From NCBI GenBank assembly GCA_008973525.1, contig WACJ01000456.1, positions 1 through 64,000 of the forward strand: 64,000 nt of DNA. Reading direction: 5' to 3'. This stretch comes from Stenopsyche tienmushanensis. Lineage: Eukaryota > Arthropoda > Insecta > Trichoptera > Stenopsychidae. The notes beneath the pieces were generated by a model, which worked only from the letters and a program-made list of their open reading frames with translations, did not search any database and had not been told where the DNA came from. Positions within the stretch are counted from its first letter, which is position 1. Each line of letters begins with the position of its first letter. Positions 10,165 to 20,879 of this stretch are shown here, piece by piece. The translations under genes were made by a program, and so were the position numbers.

Positions 10165-11723
10165 AGGAAGTTTTGTATGAATGCGGGGAGTGCTGTGATG
10201 AGGATCTGTAGTTTGGTGTTTTTGTCGTCGGTGGCGGCGAGATCTGTGAATGTTTTGATTGCGAACGAGAGCGAGTCATTGGCTTGAGCTTTGGCTTGTG
10301 TTTGCTGGGCGTAGGTTCTGGTTTGTTGTGTGGGGGGGGTTGGTTGTTTGTTTGCGTTGTGTCCGGGTAGGTTTGGGTAGTATGTTTGGTTGTGCGTGTA
10401 TTGTGGGCGTTGGGGGGCGTTGTTGTGGTTATTTGTGTGTTGTTGTTGTTTGTTTGACCGTTTAGGGAATTGTGTACATCCTTGATAATTTGCTGTGTGT
10501 TGTTCGCCGCAGTTGGCGCATTTGACTGTGTTTATTGTATTTGGCGGGAGGTGGCAATTGGTTGTTGGGTGCGGGCCTGCGCATTTGACGCAGACAAATG
10601 GGGCGGTGCACATTTGTGCAGTGTGATTGAAACGTTGGCATCTGTGACATTGGCCAATTGATTTAGGGGGGCGTAGCGTTTCGGCGGTGATGCGGAGGTC
10701 TCCGAGTTTGGTAATTTCGTATAGTGTTTTGTTCTTTGCGGTTTTGGTGAGTCTCACTAGAACCAGTGGGATCTCCCGTTTTTCGTTTCCTAGTTTCATC
10801 CTGTCTATTTTAATTACTTCAAATCCTAGTTCTGCGAGTTGAGTGTGGATTTCGTGGGTCGCGTAATTTAGTGGTATCCCTCGGAGGACTACCTTGAGGT
10901 CCTTGTCCTCCGTAAGTTTGTATGTGTAATGCGGAATGTCTTTAGTGTTTAGTGTTTTGATTGTTTGTCTATAGTCGTCCGGTGTGGCGAGTGTTACATG
11001 GATGCCGTCCGTGACTGCTTTGGTCTGCTCGATTTTAATGTTATTGGTCTTTAGTAACGAGATTATGTCCGTATATGTAAGTTTGCACGGTCGAATGATC
11101 ACGGGTGGGGGGCGCGGTTCGCGCGGTGCTTGCGTGGGCGTTGGCGTCGGGGTTTGAGATAGCTGTTGGTCGGAGGTTTGGGGGCGCGCGGGGGTGGCGG
11201 TTGGTCGAACGGGGGAGGTGTGGGGGGTTGGTAAAAGAGCTCGCTTACCTTTTTTTGTTGTGCGGGTTCGCTTGGACTCCACCAGCTGGAAGCCTGAGTC
11301 CACGTCCATGTCTATGTCTGCCTCGTCGCTCGAGGATGTGCTTGAGGTCTCCGAGAGTCTCGTTGACGGCTGGTCGGAGTTGGGCCTCTTTGGAGTGTCC
11401 GGTTCTTTTGGTGTGTTTGTCGATGGTGATGATGGGGGGGGCCTTTTGGGGGCCTTCCTTTTCGTTGATGCTGTTTGTGTGTTTTCAAGGGCGGCCAGTC
11501 TGGCCTCCAGGTTTTTCATTGTTTCGGCTTGGTCTGCGAAGAAGTTGTATATCCTGTCGCGTTGATTTTTCATTAGGTGAAGTACTTTCCCCAGTAAGGC
11601 TCTGGGGATGGCTTTGCCTTCTTCGTTGTTGAAGAAGTCCTCTTGGTCTTGAAAGAAGCTCCTTTCCATATTTATTATGGGCTCTGGAAGCTCCGTGACG
11701 TTGTTGGTTGTTTGTGACTCCAT
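10161..11723 (-). CDS. Jockey-like ORF1 (gag) with three zinc knuckles (element B)
   Basis: Intact 520-aa gag from the ATG at 11723. The frame is open to 11957, as in element A. It matches the A protein across the whole length, with the same heptad-like segment, PRE_C2HC-like region and three zinc knuckles. One visible difference in the upstream open stretch changes His to Pro. Role as for element A: RNA binding and particle assembly for target-primed reverse transcription. Because its own ORF2 is frameshifted near the C-terminus, this copy may depend on ORF2 from copy A or elsewhere. Confidence 0.88.
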   Translation of the reverse strand: MESQTTNNVTELPEPIINMERSFFQDQEDFFNNEEGKAIPRALLGKVLHLMKNQRDRIYNFFADQAETMKNLEARLAALENTQTASTKRKAPKRPPPSSPSTNTPKEPDTPKRPNSDQPSTRLSETSSTSSSDEADIDMDVDSGFQLVESKRTRTTKKGKRALLPTPHTSPVRPTATPARPQTSDQQLSQTPTPTPTQAPREPRPPPVIIRPCKLTYTDIISLLKTNNIKIEQTKAVTDGIHVTLATPDDYRQTIKTLNTKDIPHYTYKLTEDKDLKVVLRGIPLNYATHEIHTQLAELGFEVIKIDRMKLGNEKREIPLVLVRLTKTAKNKTLYEITKLGDLRITAETLRPPKSIGQCHRCQRFNHTAQMCTAPFVCVKCAGPHPTTNCHLPPNTINTVKCANCGEQHTANYQGCTQFPKRSNKQQQHTNNHNNAPQRPQYTHNQTYYPNLPGHNANKQPTPPTQQTRTYAQQTQAKAQANDSLSFAIKTFTDLAATDDKNTKLQILITALPAFIQNFL

Positions 11724-11961
11724 GTCGTTGAGGGCGCCGTTATGGCGGTCGGGTGGTGGTGATGGTGGACGGGTCACTGGCTCCGTGGCGGCGGCCGGCC
11801 GGCGGCCGGGCGGCGGTCGGAGGGACGACTGCCAGGCGGCGTCGAGGCGACGATTGCCGGGCGGTGGTCTTGGTGGTGGCGTCCCAGCGTCGGTCGGAAT
11901 GACTGCGGCGGGTCGAGAGCTCTGGTCTGCGCACGTCCGCACTGGTCGGGCGCGCACAGCA

Positions 11962-12522
11962 GATTAAATTTTAGCCGATTTTGCCCCTTATTTATAGACT
12001 GAGAGGCCGAGCCGACTGCGCGTTCCCGTCCAGCGTTAGCCTCGTTCGTCGACGCGGACACACACTTTAGCTACGACGAAAAGTTTACAACGCTCCGGTG
12101 GAGGGGCGTCCGCAAGTATTACGAACAAATGAATTGTCGAATGAACAAACGAACAGTAATAGCGATCGTTGTCATTGGCGATTGACAGGCACAAGTACAA
12201 GGTAAAGAAAAAGAAAAGAAAAGAAAAGAAAAATAATAATAGTACTAAAAATAATAATAATAATACTAAAAATAATAATAATACTAAAAATAGTAATAAT
12301 ACTAAGAAGAATAATAATAATAATAATGCTACGAATAATAATAATAATAATACTACGAATAATAATAATAATAAATACCGTTTGTTGAAATGTAGGCAGA
12401 GCAGAGCAAAGACGCAAGATGCACTAAGCAGCAGTACTCCCGACGGACTGAGCGCTAACGAGCGTCAACCCCCAGGTTCTGCCCCCACCACGTGTGTCGC
12501 GTACGGTGCATCGTCCGGCAGC
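11962..12522 (-). promoter_or_regulatory. Upstream block of element B: TATA box and shortened (AAT)n
   Basis: Duplicate of the block upstream of element A, with TATAAATA (about 11989-11996) and the histone-flank 15-mer (11962-11976). The AAT-type microsatellite (about 12230-12375) is about 57 bp shorter than in A. Confidence 0.45.
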
Positions 12523-13221
12523 GGACTAAGCTTAGCAGGAGTCAGGGGATTGGGGGATTAAGGGCTTAAGGGCTTAAGGGCTTAAGGCTTATGCCTTAAG
12601 CCTTTTTACGTACGCGGCAAGTACGCGGGAGTAGCGGGGAGACGGTGGTGTCACGAGTGATCGGCCTGTGTGCCACCTGTGGGGTTTTTCCCTGGTTTTT
12701 CCTTGCAGATTGTCCTTTTGAGTTACGTGCAGTTAGTTTTGTAGAGGTTTTTCAACAATAACATAACATGAATAATATGAAAAGTATGAAGAGTTACGAG
12801 TAAAGTAGTTGAGGGTAGCTACTAAGGGGTTGAAGCAGCAGGGCCCCTCCCCCCTAGATAAATATAAAAGTGTGCGAAGGGAAGGGAAGGGAAGGGACAA
12901 ATGAAGTATGTAAATGATTTCGTGTTATAATAAGTTTCATGTTAAAGATCCATGATGATCAGCGCGCGCGAGTGAGTTGAAAAGATCTGAGAAGAAAAGG
13001 TTGAGAGCCACTGATATAGCCACACGTATATATTGTTTTGATTTGAGTGAAGTCTGAGCGAGAAAGAGATAGAAGATGGTGGTACTTCGTAATACGCGGA
13101 TTCGTTTATACGCGGTCGAAATAGAAACGGAGGCAATTCTCTGCCGACATGCCGCGCAATAGCGAAACCGCGTAAGCGAAATCCGCGCATAACGAGGGAG
13201 GTAGCCGCAAGGGTCCGGCGA

Positions 13222-13252
<31 letters not shown>

Positions 13253-13323
13253 CAGTTCGGCGGGAAGACTGCGAGTTGCGCGGAAAGAAGCTTCGCCTCT
13301 TCGACGCCTTCCACCGCGTCCGG
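12523..13323. other. Intergenic DNA with short tandem repeat, 3'-module relic, TATA-like site and poly(T)
   Basis: At 12555-12605 three GGCTTAAG-type repeats lead into a hairpin with arms CTTAAGGC and GCCTTAAG. At about 12608-12705 a plus-strand relic of the jockey 3' module (GTACGCGGGAG...GCGGGGAGACGGTGGT, then CACGAGTGATC, then TTTTTCCCTGGTTTTTCC) carries internal deletions. At 12858-12868 AAATATAAAAG resembles a TATA box before a GGGAA repeat. A T-run of 29 lies at 13224-13252, possibly the poly(A) of a minus-strand insertion. Long minus-strand open frames here are Arg/Lys/Ser-rich and look non-coding. Confidence 0.5.
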
Positions 13324-13565
13324 ACTCCTTCGGAAACGGGATTCGTCCCCTCTCTGCTCGTCTCGTCTCGTCTCGTCTCGTCGTCTCGACTCGTCTCGCG
13401 GCTCGTCTCGCGTCTCGAGACGAGATCGCGGCTCGAACGGACGACCCGAACGCCCGTCCGCCGACGTCGGTCCACAGTTGTGTTACCGTCGGCTTGCGTT
13501 GCATTTATTTGCGAGCTCGTTCGTGCGTGCACGCTCGCAATCTCGCTCCGGGTCGAAGACGAGGC
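13324..13565 (+). repeat. 242-bp direct repeat, left copy, upstream of histone H1
   Basis: Matches 15657-15898 over 242 bp with one substitution seen (C at 13536, T at 15869). It includes a (CTCGT)n tract and a GC-rich stretch ending CGAAGACGAGGC. The two copies flank the H1 gene. Confidence 0.85.
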
Positions 13566-14085
13566 TCTCGCCGAACGTGTCTGACATATTTTCGGGGGGC
13601 GCAGGGGCGGAGCGCCCTCGCGGGGCACTTTTTAAAGTCACCCGACGCGACGGCTCGGACGATTTTCCAAATTCAAAACGCCGCTCGGCCGAAACGCGAG
13701 AGCCCATCGACCGAGCGCTCGCCTCGAAGGCCGCGCTCAATCCCCGCGGATTTCGCGAGCGCCCAACGTGCTCGCTCGCGGACTCGCGCCGGTCGAGAGA
13801 CGAGACGAAGCGAGCGAATCGAAGCAGAAAAGCCGCCGTTTTGGCGATTAAACCGCGCCGGCAGATCGCGTCCGCTCGCCGAGCTGCGTTCGCAGTGACA
13901 TTCACGCGACATGACCATTTTTCGGGACTAACAGCAGGGAGATTTTCTTTCGTTCGTTCGATAGACATATCCACCGACCGACGGCAGCAGCAGCAGCATC
14001 ATCAGCAGCAGCAGCAGCAGCAGCAGCATCAGACAGTACGAGACCGAAGGCTAACCGACGCAGACCACCGACAGCACTAGACGCG
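13566..14085 (+). promoter_or_regulatory. Histone H1 upstream region and 5' leader
   Basis: GC-rich flank of H1. A TTTTTAAAG motif (about 13629) is a weak TATA candidate but lies far from the ATG. An interrupted CAG/CAGCAT tract occupies 13984-14030, followed by a short purine-rich leader ending GACGCG before the ATG. No CCAAT or other histone-specific box is clear to me. Confidence 0.35.
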
Positions 14086-14760
14086 ATGGCAGACGCAGCA
14101 GCACCGGCAGCCGCATCCCCCGTGCCGGCGACTCCCGCCAAGAAGGCGAAAGCCGCCGCCGCGGCGAAGAAACCGAAGGCGAAGCCGACGCACCCGAAGA
14201 CTTCCGAAATGGTCAACAGCGCCATCAGGGAGCTCAAGGAGCGCGGCGGTTCGTCCCTGCAGGCCATCAAGAAATACATCACGGCCAACTACATGGTCGA
14301 CGCCGACAAGCACGCGACGTTCATCAAGAAATATCTGAAGGGTGCCGTCGAGTCGGGCGCCCTGGTGCGCACGAAGGGCAAGGGCGCCGCCGGCTCGTTC
14401 AAGCTCGAGGCCAAGACGACGAAGAAGGCCGTCGCCGAGAAGAGTCCCGCGTCCGCGGCGTCCAAGAAGTCCGCCAAGGAGAGCGCCGGAGGAGTCAAAG
14501 CCGGCGGCATCAAGAAGAAGAAGCGCCGCGCCGCCGCGAAGAAAGCCCCCGCCGCGGCTCCGGCGGCGTCTTCGAAGGCGTCACCGGCCGCCAAGAAGGC
14601 GACGGCCGCCCCGGCGAAGAAGGCCGCCAAGGCAAAGTCGCCCACGAAGGCGAAGAAGAACGTCAAGCCGCCGACGAAGAAGCCCAAAGCGCCGAAGCCC
14701 AAGAAGGCGGTCTCGGCGAAGAGCAAACCGGCGTTCAAGAAGACCGCCGGCAAGAAGTAG
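14086..14760 (+). CDS. H1: Linker histone H1
   Basis: Encodes 224 aa with the classic linker-histone layout. There is a short Ala/Pro/Lys-rich N-terminal tail (residues 1-40). A winged-helix globular domain spans about residues 42-115 ([54 protein letters not shown]). A long Lys/Ala/Pro-rich C-terminal tail runs to the end and ends KKTAGKK. It would bind the nucleosome dyad and linker DNA and compact chromatin. The gene has no intron, is very GC-rich at third positions, and ends in a stem-loop rather than an obvious poly(A) signal, as expected of an S-phase histone gene. The ATG at 14086 is supported by homology from just after the start. The frame is intact, unlike the H4 at the window edge. 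Confidence 0.96.
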   Translation: MADAAAPAAASPVPATPAKKAKAAAAAKKPKAKPTHPKTSEMVNSAIRELKERGGSSLQAIKKYITANYMVDADKHATFIKKYLKGAVESGALVRTKGKGAAGSFKLEAKTTKKAVAEKSPASAASKKSAKESAGGVKAGGIKKKKRRAAAKKAPAAAPAASSKASPAAKKATAAPAKKAAKAKSPTKAKKNVKPPTKKPKAPKPKKAVSAKSKPAFKKTAGKK

Positions 14761-14837
14761 TAAGGTCGCACGAGCGAGAGAAGAGGAGAAGGAAAAAGGA
14801 AAAAAAAAAGACGTTTTTTTTTTTATCTTTTCAAAAA

Positions 14838-14853
14838 AGCCCTTTTCAGGGCT
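14838..14853 (+). terminator. Histone mRNA 3' stem-loop
   Basis: AGCCCTTTTCAGGGCT forms a 6-bp stem with a TTTC loop and lies 78 bases after the H1 stop codon. This is the SLBP-binding signal of replication-dependent histone mRNAs. A-rich sequence precedes it and ACAC follows. A purine-rich stretch about 15-25 bases downstream (GAAACGAAAACG) is a plausible U7 snRNA target. Confidence 0.93.
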
Positions 14854-15435
14854 ACACAACACTTCCGATCGGCGAAACGAAAACGCAGGGCGCTTCCGCA
14901 ATAATAGCATTTGCAAATCCTCCGGGTTGCCGGGCTGTCTCGTTTGTCTGTAATATCAATCCATTCTGTGGTCGCACTTAACGTTTGACATGATTTCTTA
15001 CTAACTAACAATCGCACTACTCGGAATTCGGCTTATCGCATATTGAGCGCATTAGCATAATTGAGCGCACGCGTGATTTACGACCCCGTCTAATCTGTCT
15101 AATCTGCATGCGCCGCCGTCTTATCTAATCTAATCTATAACAATGCGGGATTTACGCACATTTATTTATCCGTTTCTCGGAATCGAGCGTCGGGTCGGGT
15201 CGCCGACGCTCTAATGCCCCCGGGCAGGTACCAAGAAGACTATGCGACAGTTAGCCGTAATCCTAAGCCTGCAACAATAACAATGCAATGCAATAAATGC
15301 ATTCCCGGAAACGCTCGGGCTCGGGCTCGGCAACAACAATACGGGGGTGGGTGCAATAAAATAATAAAATAAATTACTTTGAAATACAAAAACAAAAAGG
15401 GCGGTACAAGAGGACAGAGGCGAGGTGGGGGCTCC

Positions 15436-15656
15436 GGCGCACATAAAAGGCGGCCGCGACGGACCGGGGGGCGCAGTCTCGCAGTTCGGTCGCGATAGGT
15501 AGGTAGGTAGGTAAGTAAGTGAGTAGGTCGGTCGATCGATCGATCGATCGCGAATATCGACATTTGTGATGACGATGATAGTAATAATACAGCAAACGAA
15601 CGTTCGGCGAACGAACGAACGAATAGCTGAAACAAAATAATATGCAACAACAACAA
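15436..15656 (+). promoter_or_regulatory. Orphan promoter-like segment downstream of H1
   Basis: ACATAAAAGGCGGCCGCG (about 15440-15457) looks like a TATA box. It is followed about 25-30 bases later by GCAGTCTCGCAGTTCGG, which contains initiator-like CAGT motifs. Downstream are (AGGT)n and (GATC)n short repeats, and then the right copy of the 242-bp repeat. No histone or other recognisable coding frame follows, so the gene it served may be lost. Confidence 0.35.
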
Positions 15657-15898
15657 ACTCCTTCGGAAACGGGATTCGTCCCCTCTCTGCTCGTCTCGTC
15701 TCGTCTCGTCTCGTCGTCTCGACTCGTCTCGCGGCTCGTCTCGCGTCTCGAGACGAGATCGCGGCTCGAACGGACGACCCGAACGCCCGTCCGCCGACGT
15801 CGGTCCACAGTTGTGTTACCGTCGGCTTGCGTTGCATTTATTTGCGAGCTCGTTCGTGCGTGCACGCTTGCAATCTCGCTCCGGGTCGAAGACGAGGC
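15657..15898 (+). repeat. 242-bp direct repeat, right copy, downstream of histone H1
   Basis: Second copy of the repeat at 13324-13565, same orientation. Flanking sequences differ on both sides, so the limits are sharp. Confidence 0.85.
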
Positions 15899-16562
15899 AG
15901 CGTCAGCTTTTTTATGCGCACCTTTTTACCCTTTTGTTGGAAATTATTTTTGTTTGCGGTCCAATTGTGATGCCCATTATTTCTATCTTACGCAGTAGAG
16001 AGGTGATACCTTCGTTGAAAATACATGCGTCTTTAGTTTCTCTTTGTCGGCCTATATATTTGCCAATTTTAAATTGAATTCAAACTAAATCAATCGACTT
16101 CAAATTGAACTTCTGAACGTCTTACTGAACGTAATCTTAAACATTGATTCTTTCTGATACACGGAAAAATTGTAAAATTTCAATTACATACTATTTACAC
16201 GCAAAGAGCAGTCGTAGAGAGAAAAATGAGAGCTGGATGTAATATGTTTGTATGAAAGATGCAATTATTTGCTTGACGACAGAATATATTGATTTTTTGA
16301 AATTAATTAACAAAATTTATACGAAAATTAAATCGACACACCGCGGGTTAATGACCTTGGGAATGAAATATTCTATGCATTTAAAAAAACGCAAACAAAA
16401 ATATCCGAATTTTATTTACAATATTTGCAATTTGCAAAAATGCATATTTTAATAATAAAATTGCATTATACGTTTATTCCTTTATACTTGGCCGTGATTT
16501 CGTTTTTATCAATCCAGCTTTCGAAAAACCCTTTCAATAGTCATTGAGGTTGGTTTTATATA

Positions 16563-17300
16563 CAGTAGAGAATCATAAAGAGTATCTAAATTATCAAATT
16601 CTATTTTTAAAGATAAAACAAGAAATATGTAATTTGTTGATTTGCACGTAGATAATTATGTCCATTTTTGTTCACGTACCTGATGGATTGCATATTATGA
16701 AGTTAACTAATTATTTAATATTAGAAGATGAAAGCTCAGAGCAAAAACTTTTGAAAAAATTAGGAAATACAAAACTTAAAATTAACTGAACAGCTAATAT
16801 CTAATCCATTTTTGTGTGAAAAAGCAATATTTTTCAATACACAATTAAATAGAGATTTCACCTTCAAAGCAAGTTTGGGCTGGCTTGAAATATTCAAGGA
16901 CGAAATAGTATCAAGGACGCGAAATTCATAGAAAAAAAGCTTTCTACTGGCATACATTCAGCAAACACATTCATTGTCAAATTGAAGCTATTCGTGGAGA
17001 AGGAAGGATTCGATGAAGAATTTTTATACAATGCTGATGAGACTGATTTAAATTGGAAAAAACTACCTAACAAATCTTGACCACCAAGACGTAAAAATAC
17101 TGCACTTTGTGTGTGTGCAAATGCAGCAGGCAGACACAGACTGCCACTATTTATTTTTTTGGTGAAGTTTTAAAACGATGTTATGAAAAACAGAAATATC
17201 AAAACTCCATAGATAAAAGAGGGAAAGTAATATAATTACTAGATAATGCATTGTCCCACCCTATCTATAGAAAGTTTAAGCCGATTCGAAAATATTACTA
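16563..17300 (+). pseudogene. Degenerate pogo/Jerky-type (Tigger-like) DNA transposon
   Basis: A TA followed by CAGTAGAGAATC at 16561-16574 resembles a pogo-type terminal repeat. From about 16780 the plus strand, allowing frame changes and stops, encodes pieces of a CENP-B/Jerky-type transposase. They are a DNA-binding segment (LCEKAIFFNTQL, FKASLGWLEIFK), then GFDEEFLYNADETDLNWKKL with the first catalytic Asp, then CANAAGRHRLP, then a DNALSHPI motif with the second catalytic Asp near 17245. The C-terminal half and right terminal repeat are not recognised. Clearly inactive. Confidence 0.75.
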
Positions 17301-17499
17301 TTTATTATTAAAATCGGAAAATTTGAAGATATTTTTTGTGTTGAAGATTAAAGCTAACGTTGGAAAAAAAGCTCAATGTGGTGATAAACAGGATGAAATT
17401 TTCTTCGTATTAGTCGGAGGAGCCCCAAAGCAAATTTATTTAAAAAGGACACTCCCCGATACAAATCTTATAAATTTCCTACCAGTCCTACCATGAACA

Positions 17500-18740
17500 A
17501 GTTTGGAACCCTCTTAAGCAGATTCTAAGCTCTTTGGATACATAACAACGACAGTGATAAATTCATTGTGTTATTTTCTATTATTCTATCAGCATTCGCC
17601 TTTAGCTTTTTATTTCTGTCAATGTAATTTTTAACAAATTTAAATTTGCATGGCAAAGACTATTTCATCCATATGTTACGGGTCGATGTTAATACACAAT
17701 TAAGCGTCAACCCCCGGGCTGACATTATAATACTCATCAAGATAAGCGGATTGTAATATTCAAATTCAGCTGAAAAATACCTGAAGGTCTTACGATTAAT
17801 AATTATGATAAGGGTCTCCATGTTTGATTAAGGTCTAATTAAACTTTGGATGAAAGCGGCAAAAGAATTTTGAGCAGGACTTCATAAGATGAAAATCATA
17901 ATAAGTACTTAATGTTAAAATAATTTTTCGGGGCGATTTTTGAAGCAACAAAAGTGTAGTTTTTATTAATTTTTAATATATATTATACATAAATAAGACT
18001 AATTCTCACCAAATCAACCCTTTCAATGTAACATACAATGACTGTCTGCCATATGTTGGTTTTCCACAGCTTTGCGTTTACATGATACTTGATTCTTATG
18101 TTACAAGAATAATAAAATATCATTTATTTAATTAGAATGTGTGCGTGTAAAATTTAATGTTATTTGGAAATATAAACTAAGATAAATTATCAAATTTATT
18201 AAACTAATGTTGAAATATTTTACTCCTCGACCTCAGGGTCTAAAATATTAGAAGTTAATAGTTTTCATTAAATCCCAGCTCGCTTAAGCAAAGCTAACTT
18301 TGGTTTTTAGTATTAATTTGATAATTATGAGAACAAAGTCTGAAATAAGCAAATAGTATAAAATCATGGACAAAAATATATATTTTGGGCATCATTTGGA
18401 GACCAAATGCATGAAAATATCATCAAGAGACCTAACCAAATTATAAAAGAAAGAATAACAGCTATAGTTTATAAATCATTTGATTTCCAATTTAAATTCA
18501 TCATCAGACGTAGAAAAAATTCATTCGTTGAAGAAAGAATTTTTCATGTGATGGTTTCTCATTGCTTTTTAGGTTCCAGGAAATATAAGAGCTAATTGAT
18601 TACACCATCACTTTAGTTATACCTTCACCTACGTCTTGAGCGTTGCGGTAGTTTTGTCGCGTTATTCGGCCACGGAAATCACATCGAACGGCCACTCGGG
18701 ATACAAGTAATTTCGTTGCGTCAATATCGATGATGATCTC
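17500..18740. other. AT-rich intergenic DNA
   Basis: No coding frame, RNA gene or repeat that I can name. Short open frames here are AT-rich and lack recognisable motifs. Confidence 0.5.
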
Positions 18741-18747
18741 GGAAAAA

Positions 18748-18810
18748 GTGAATCCAATCCCGAGGAACAATTTCAATTCTGGGATTTCGGGATTGCAATA
18801 GACAAGAGGT
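18748..18810 (+). mobile_element. Fragment of the hAT family seen at 31398-32007
   Basis: The stretch GAATCCAATCCCGAG...GGGATTTCGGGATT...AGACA matches the left 60 bp of the complete element at 31398, with several substitutions. A different repeat rich in TCCGCG motifs follows at 18813-18880 and 19035-19075. Confidence 0.6.
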
Positions 18811-19144
18811 TCGTAAACCGGGATCCGCGGACCCAAGGGGGTCCGCGAAACCATTGATGGGGGGCCGCGAAGATATAAAAAAAATATTGATATATATAAT
18901 ACCGATATTTGAACAAAATATTTTCGGGGAATTATTTGCAGAAAACATTATAAAAAGATCTATTATAACCGACATTTGAATACAAAATGATTATTTTTTT
19001 GAAAATTTAAGTCACAAGAGTTAGTTCAAGAAGAAGTCCGCGAAAAAAAATTGCTCTAAAGGGGATCAGCGAAAGAAACTATGCTCAAGACGAAAAATAC
19101 CCAAATTATCAAAAAAAAATGGAATTTTCGTTAAACTTTTACAA

Positions 19145-20665
19145 ACAATACATGTTTTTAGTTTTATATGCCTGTTTAATTGCTGAAAAACGTTTTTAAT
19201 TCTCTGTTTCATTCCATGTTCTCAATATTTCAGCCGTTTCCATATCTAGTATGTCGTGAGAAGTATCTTGGGATTTTGATGCAAATCAATTTTTTTTTAA
19301 ATGAAATTGAACACGTATACTTTTGTCTTTATTTCTCACGTCCGTAATGGAAATTTGGAAGGAAAATAAATATTCTTCATATATGAGCAGGCTTGCTAAC
19401 CCATTCCTTAAAAATTTAAGAAAAAATACCCAAATTATCAAAAAAAATGTTTTTTGTTTTATATGCCTGTTTAATTGCTGAAAAACGTTTTTAATTCTCT
19501 GTTTCATTCCATGTTCTCAATATTTTAGCCGTTTCCATATCAAGTATGTCGTGAGAAGTGTCTTGGGCTCTTGATGCTAATCAAATTTTTTTTAAAATGA
19601 AATTGAACACGTATACTTTTGTCTTTATTTCTCACGTCCGTAATGGAAATTTGGAAGGAAAATAAATATTCTTCATATATAAGCAGGCTTGCCAACCCAT
19701 TCCTTAAAAATTAAGGAAAAAACATCCAAATTATCAAAAAAAAATGAAATTTTTGTTAAAATTTTACAAACAATACATGTTTTTTGTTTTATATGCTTGT
19801 TTAATTGCTGAAAAACGTTTTTAATTCTCTGTTTCATTCCATGTTCTCAATATTTCAGCCGTTTCCATATCTAGTATGTCGTGAGAAGTATCTTGGGATT
19901 TTGATGCAAATCAATTTTTTTTTAAATGAAATTGAACACGTATACTTTTGTCTTTATTTCTAACGTGCGTAATGGAAATTTGGAAGGAAAATAAATATTC
20001 TTCATATATGAGCAGGCTTGCTAACCCATTCCTTAAAAATTTAAGAAAAAATACCCAAATTATCAAAAAAAATGTTTTTTGTTTTATATGCCTGTTTAAT
20101 TGCTGAAAAACGTTTTTAATTCTCTGTTTCATTCCATGTTCTCAATATTTTAGCCGTTTCCATATCAAGTATGTCGTGAGAAGTGTCTTGGGCTCTTGAT
20201 GCTAATCAAATTTTTTTTAAAATGAAATTGAACACGTATACTTTTGTCTTTATTTCTCACGTCCGTAATGGAAATTTGGAAGGAAAATAAATATTCTTCA
20301 TATATAAGCAGGCTTGCCAACCCATTCCTTAAAAATCAAAGAAAAAACACCAAAATTATCAAAAAAAAATGTTTTTTGTTTTATATGCCTGTTTAATTGC
20401 TGAAAAACGTTTTTAATTCTCTGTTTCATTCCATGTTCTCAATATTTTAGCCGTTTCCATATCAAGTATGTCGTGAGAAGTGTCTTGGGCTCTTGATGCT
20501 AATCAAATTTTTTTTTAAATGAAATTGAACACGTATACTTTTGTCTTTATTTCTCACGTTCGTAATAGAAATTTGGAAGGAAAATAAATATTCTTCATAT
20601 ATAAGCAGGCTTGCCAACCCATTCCTTAAAAATTAAAGAAAAAACACCCAAATTATCAAAAATTC
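19145..20665. repeat. Satellite array: five copies of a 295- or 330-bp unit
   Basis: The anchor CTGTTTAATTGCTGAAAAACG recurs at about 19171, 19466, 19796 (one mismatch), 20091 and 20388, giving spacings of 295, 330, 295 and 297. Two unit types differ at linked positions: TCTAGTATG with GTATCTTGGGATTTT, versus TCAAGTATG with GTGTCTTGGGCTCTT. The order is 1-2-1-2-2, a partial dimeric higher-order structure. The longer spacing comes from a segment reading GTTAAAATTTTACAAACAAT. Open frames of 73 codons on the minus strand repeat with the unit and are probably not genes. Confidence 0.9.
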
Positions 20666-20879
20666 TGTGAAGATCTGAAAGTCGAGAAACAGTCCTCTGG
20701 AACAGTTAGTAATAGTAATTATTACGATATTTTGAGACTCGAAAGGCATTTTATTGATTGATTTTTTACATGACTGACATTCTGTGAATGCGACCTACTA
20801 CTTCCAGCCGCTGGGTGATGGTAAATGATTGCTCGTCGTTAAAAATAAATCAAAAGACGAAGAAAACTCATTCGAGCTG

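Larger units (their letters stand above)
6500..12522. repeat. Tandem-duplicated 6.02-kb unit, copy B (contains jockey element B)
   Basis: Second copy of the unit, joined directly to copy A with no intervening target-site duplication. Sequence continuity is lost after GTCCGGCAGC at 12522, where unique DNA (GGACTAAGC) begins. The near-identity with A implies a recent duplication or active homogenisation. Confidence 0.8.

Noticed and set aside
12942..13628. Long minus-strand open frame (228 codons) rich in Arg, Ser and Lys
   Set aside because: It runs through the (CTCGT)n repeat and a T-run (poly-Lys) and shows no domain. GC-rich, stop-poor composition explains it.
13478..14080. Plus-strand open frame of 200 codons just upstream of H1
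   Set aside because: Composition-driven, passes through the CAG tract, partly duplicated with the 242-bp repeat, and no recognisable protein.
14289..14771. Minus-strand and alternative-frame open reading frames over histone H1
   Set aside because: These are mirror frames of the Lys/Ala/Pro-rich H1 tail. The + strand H1 frame has clear homology and the 3' stem-loop.
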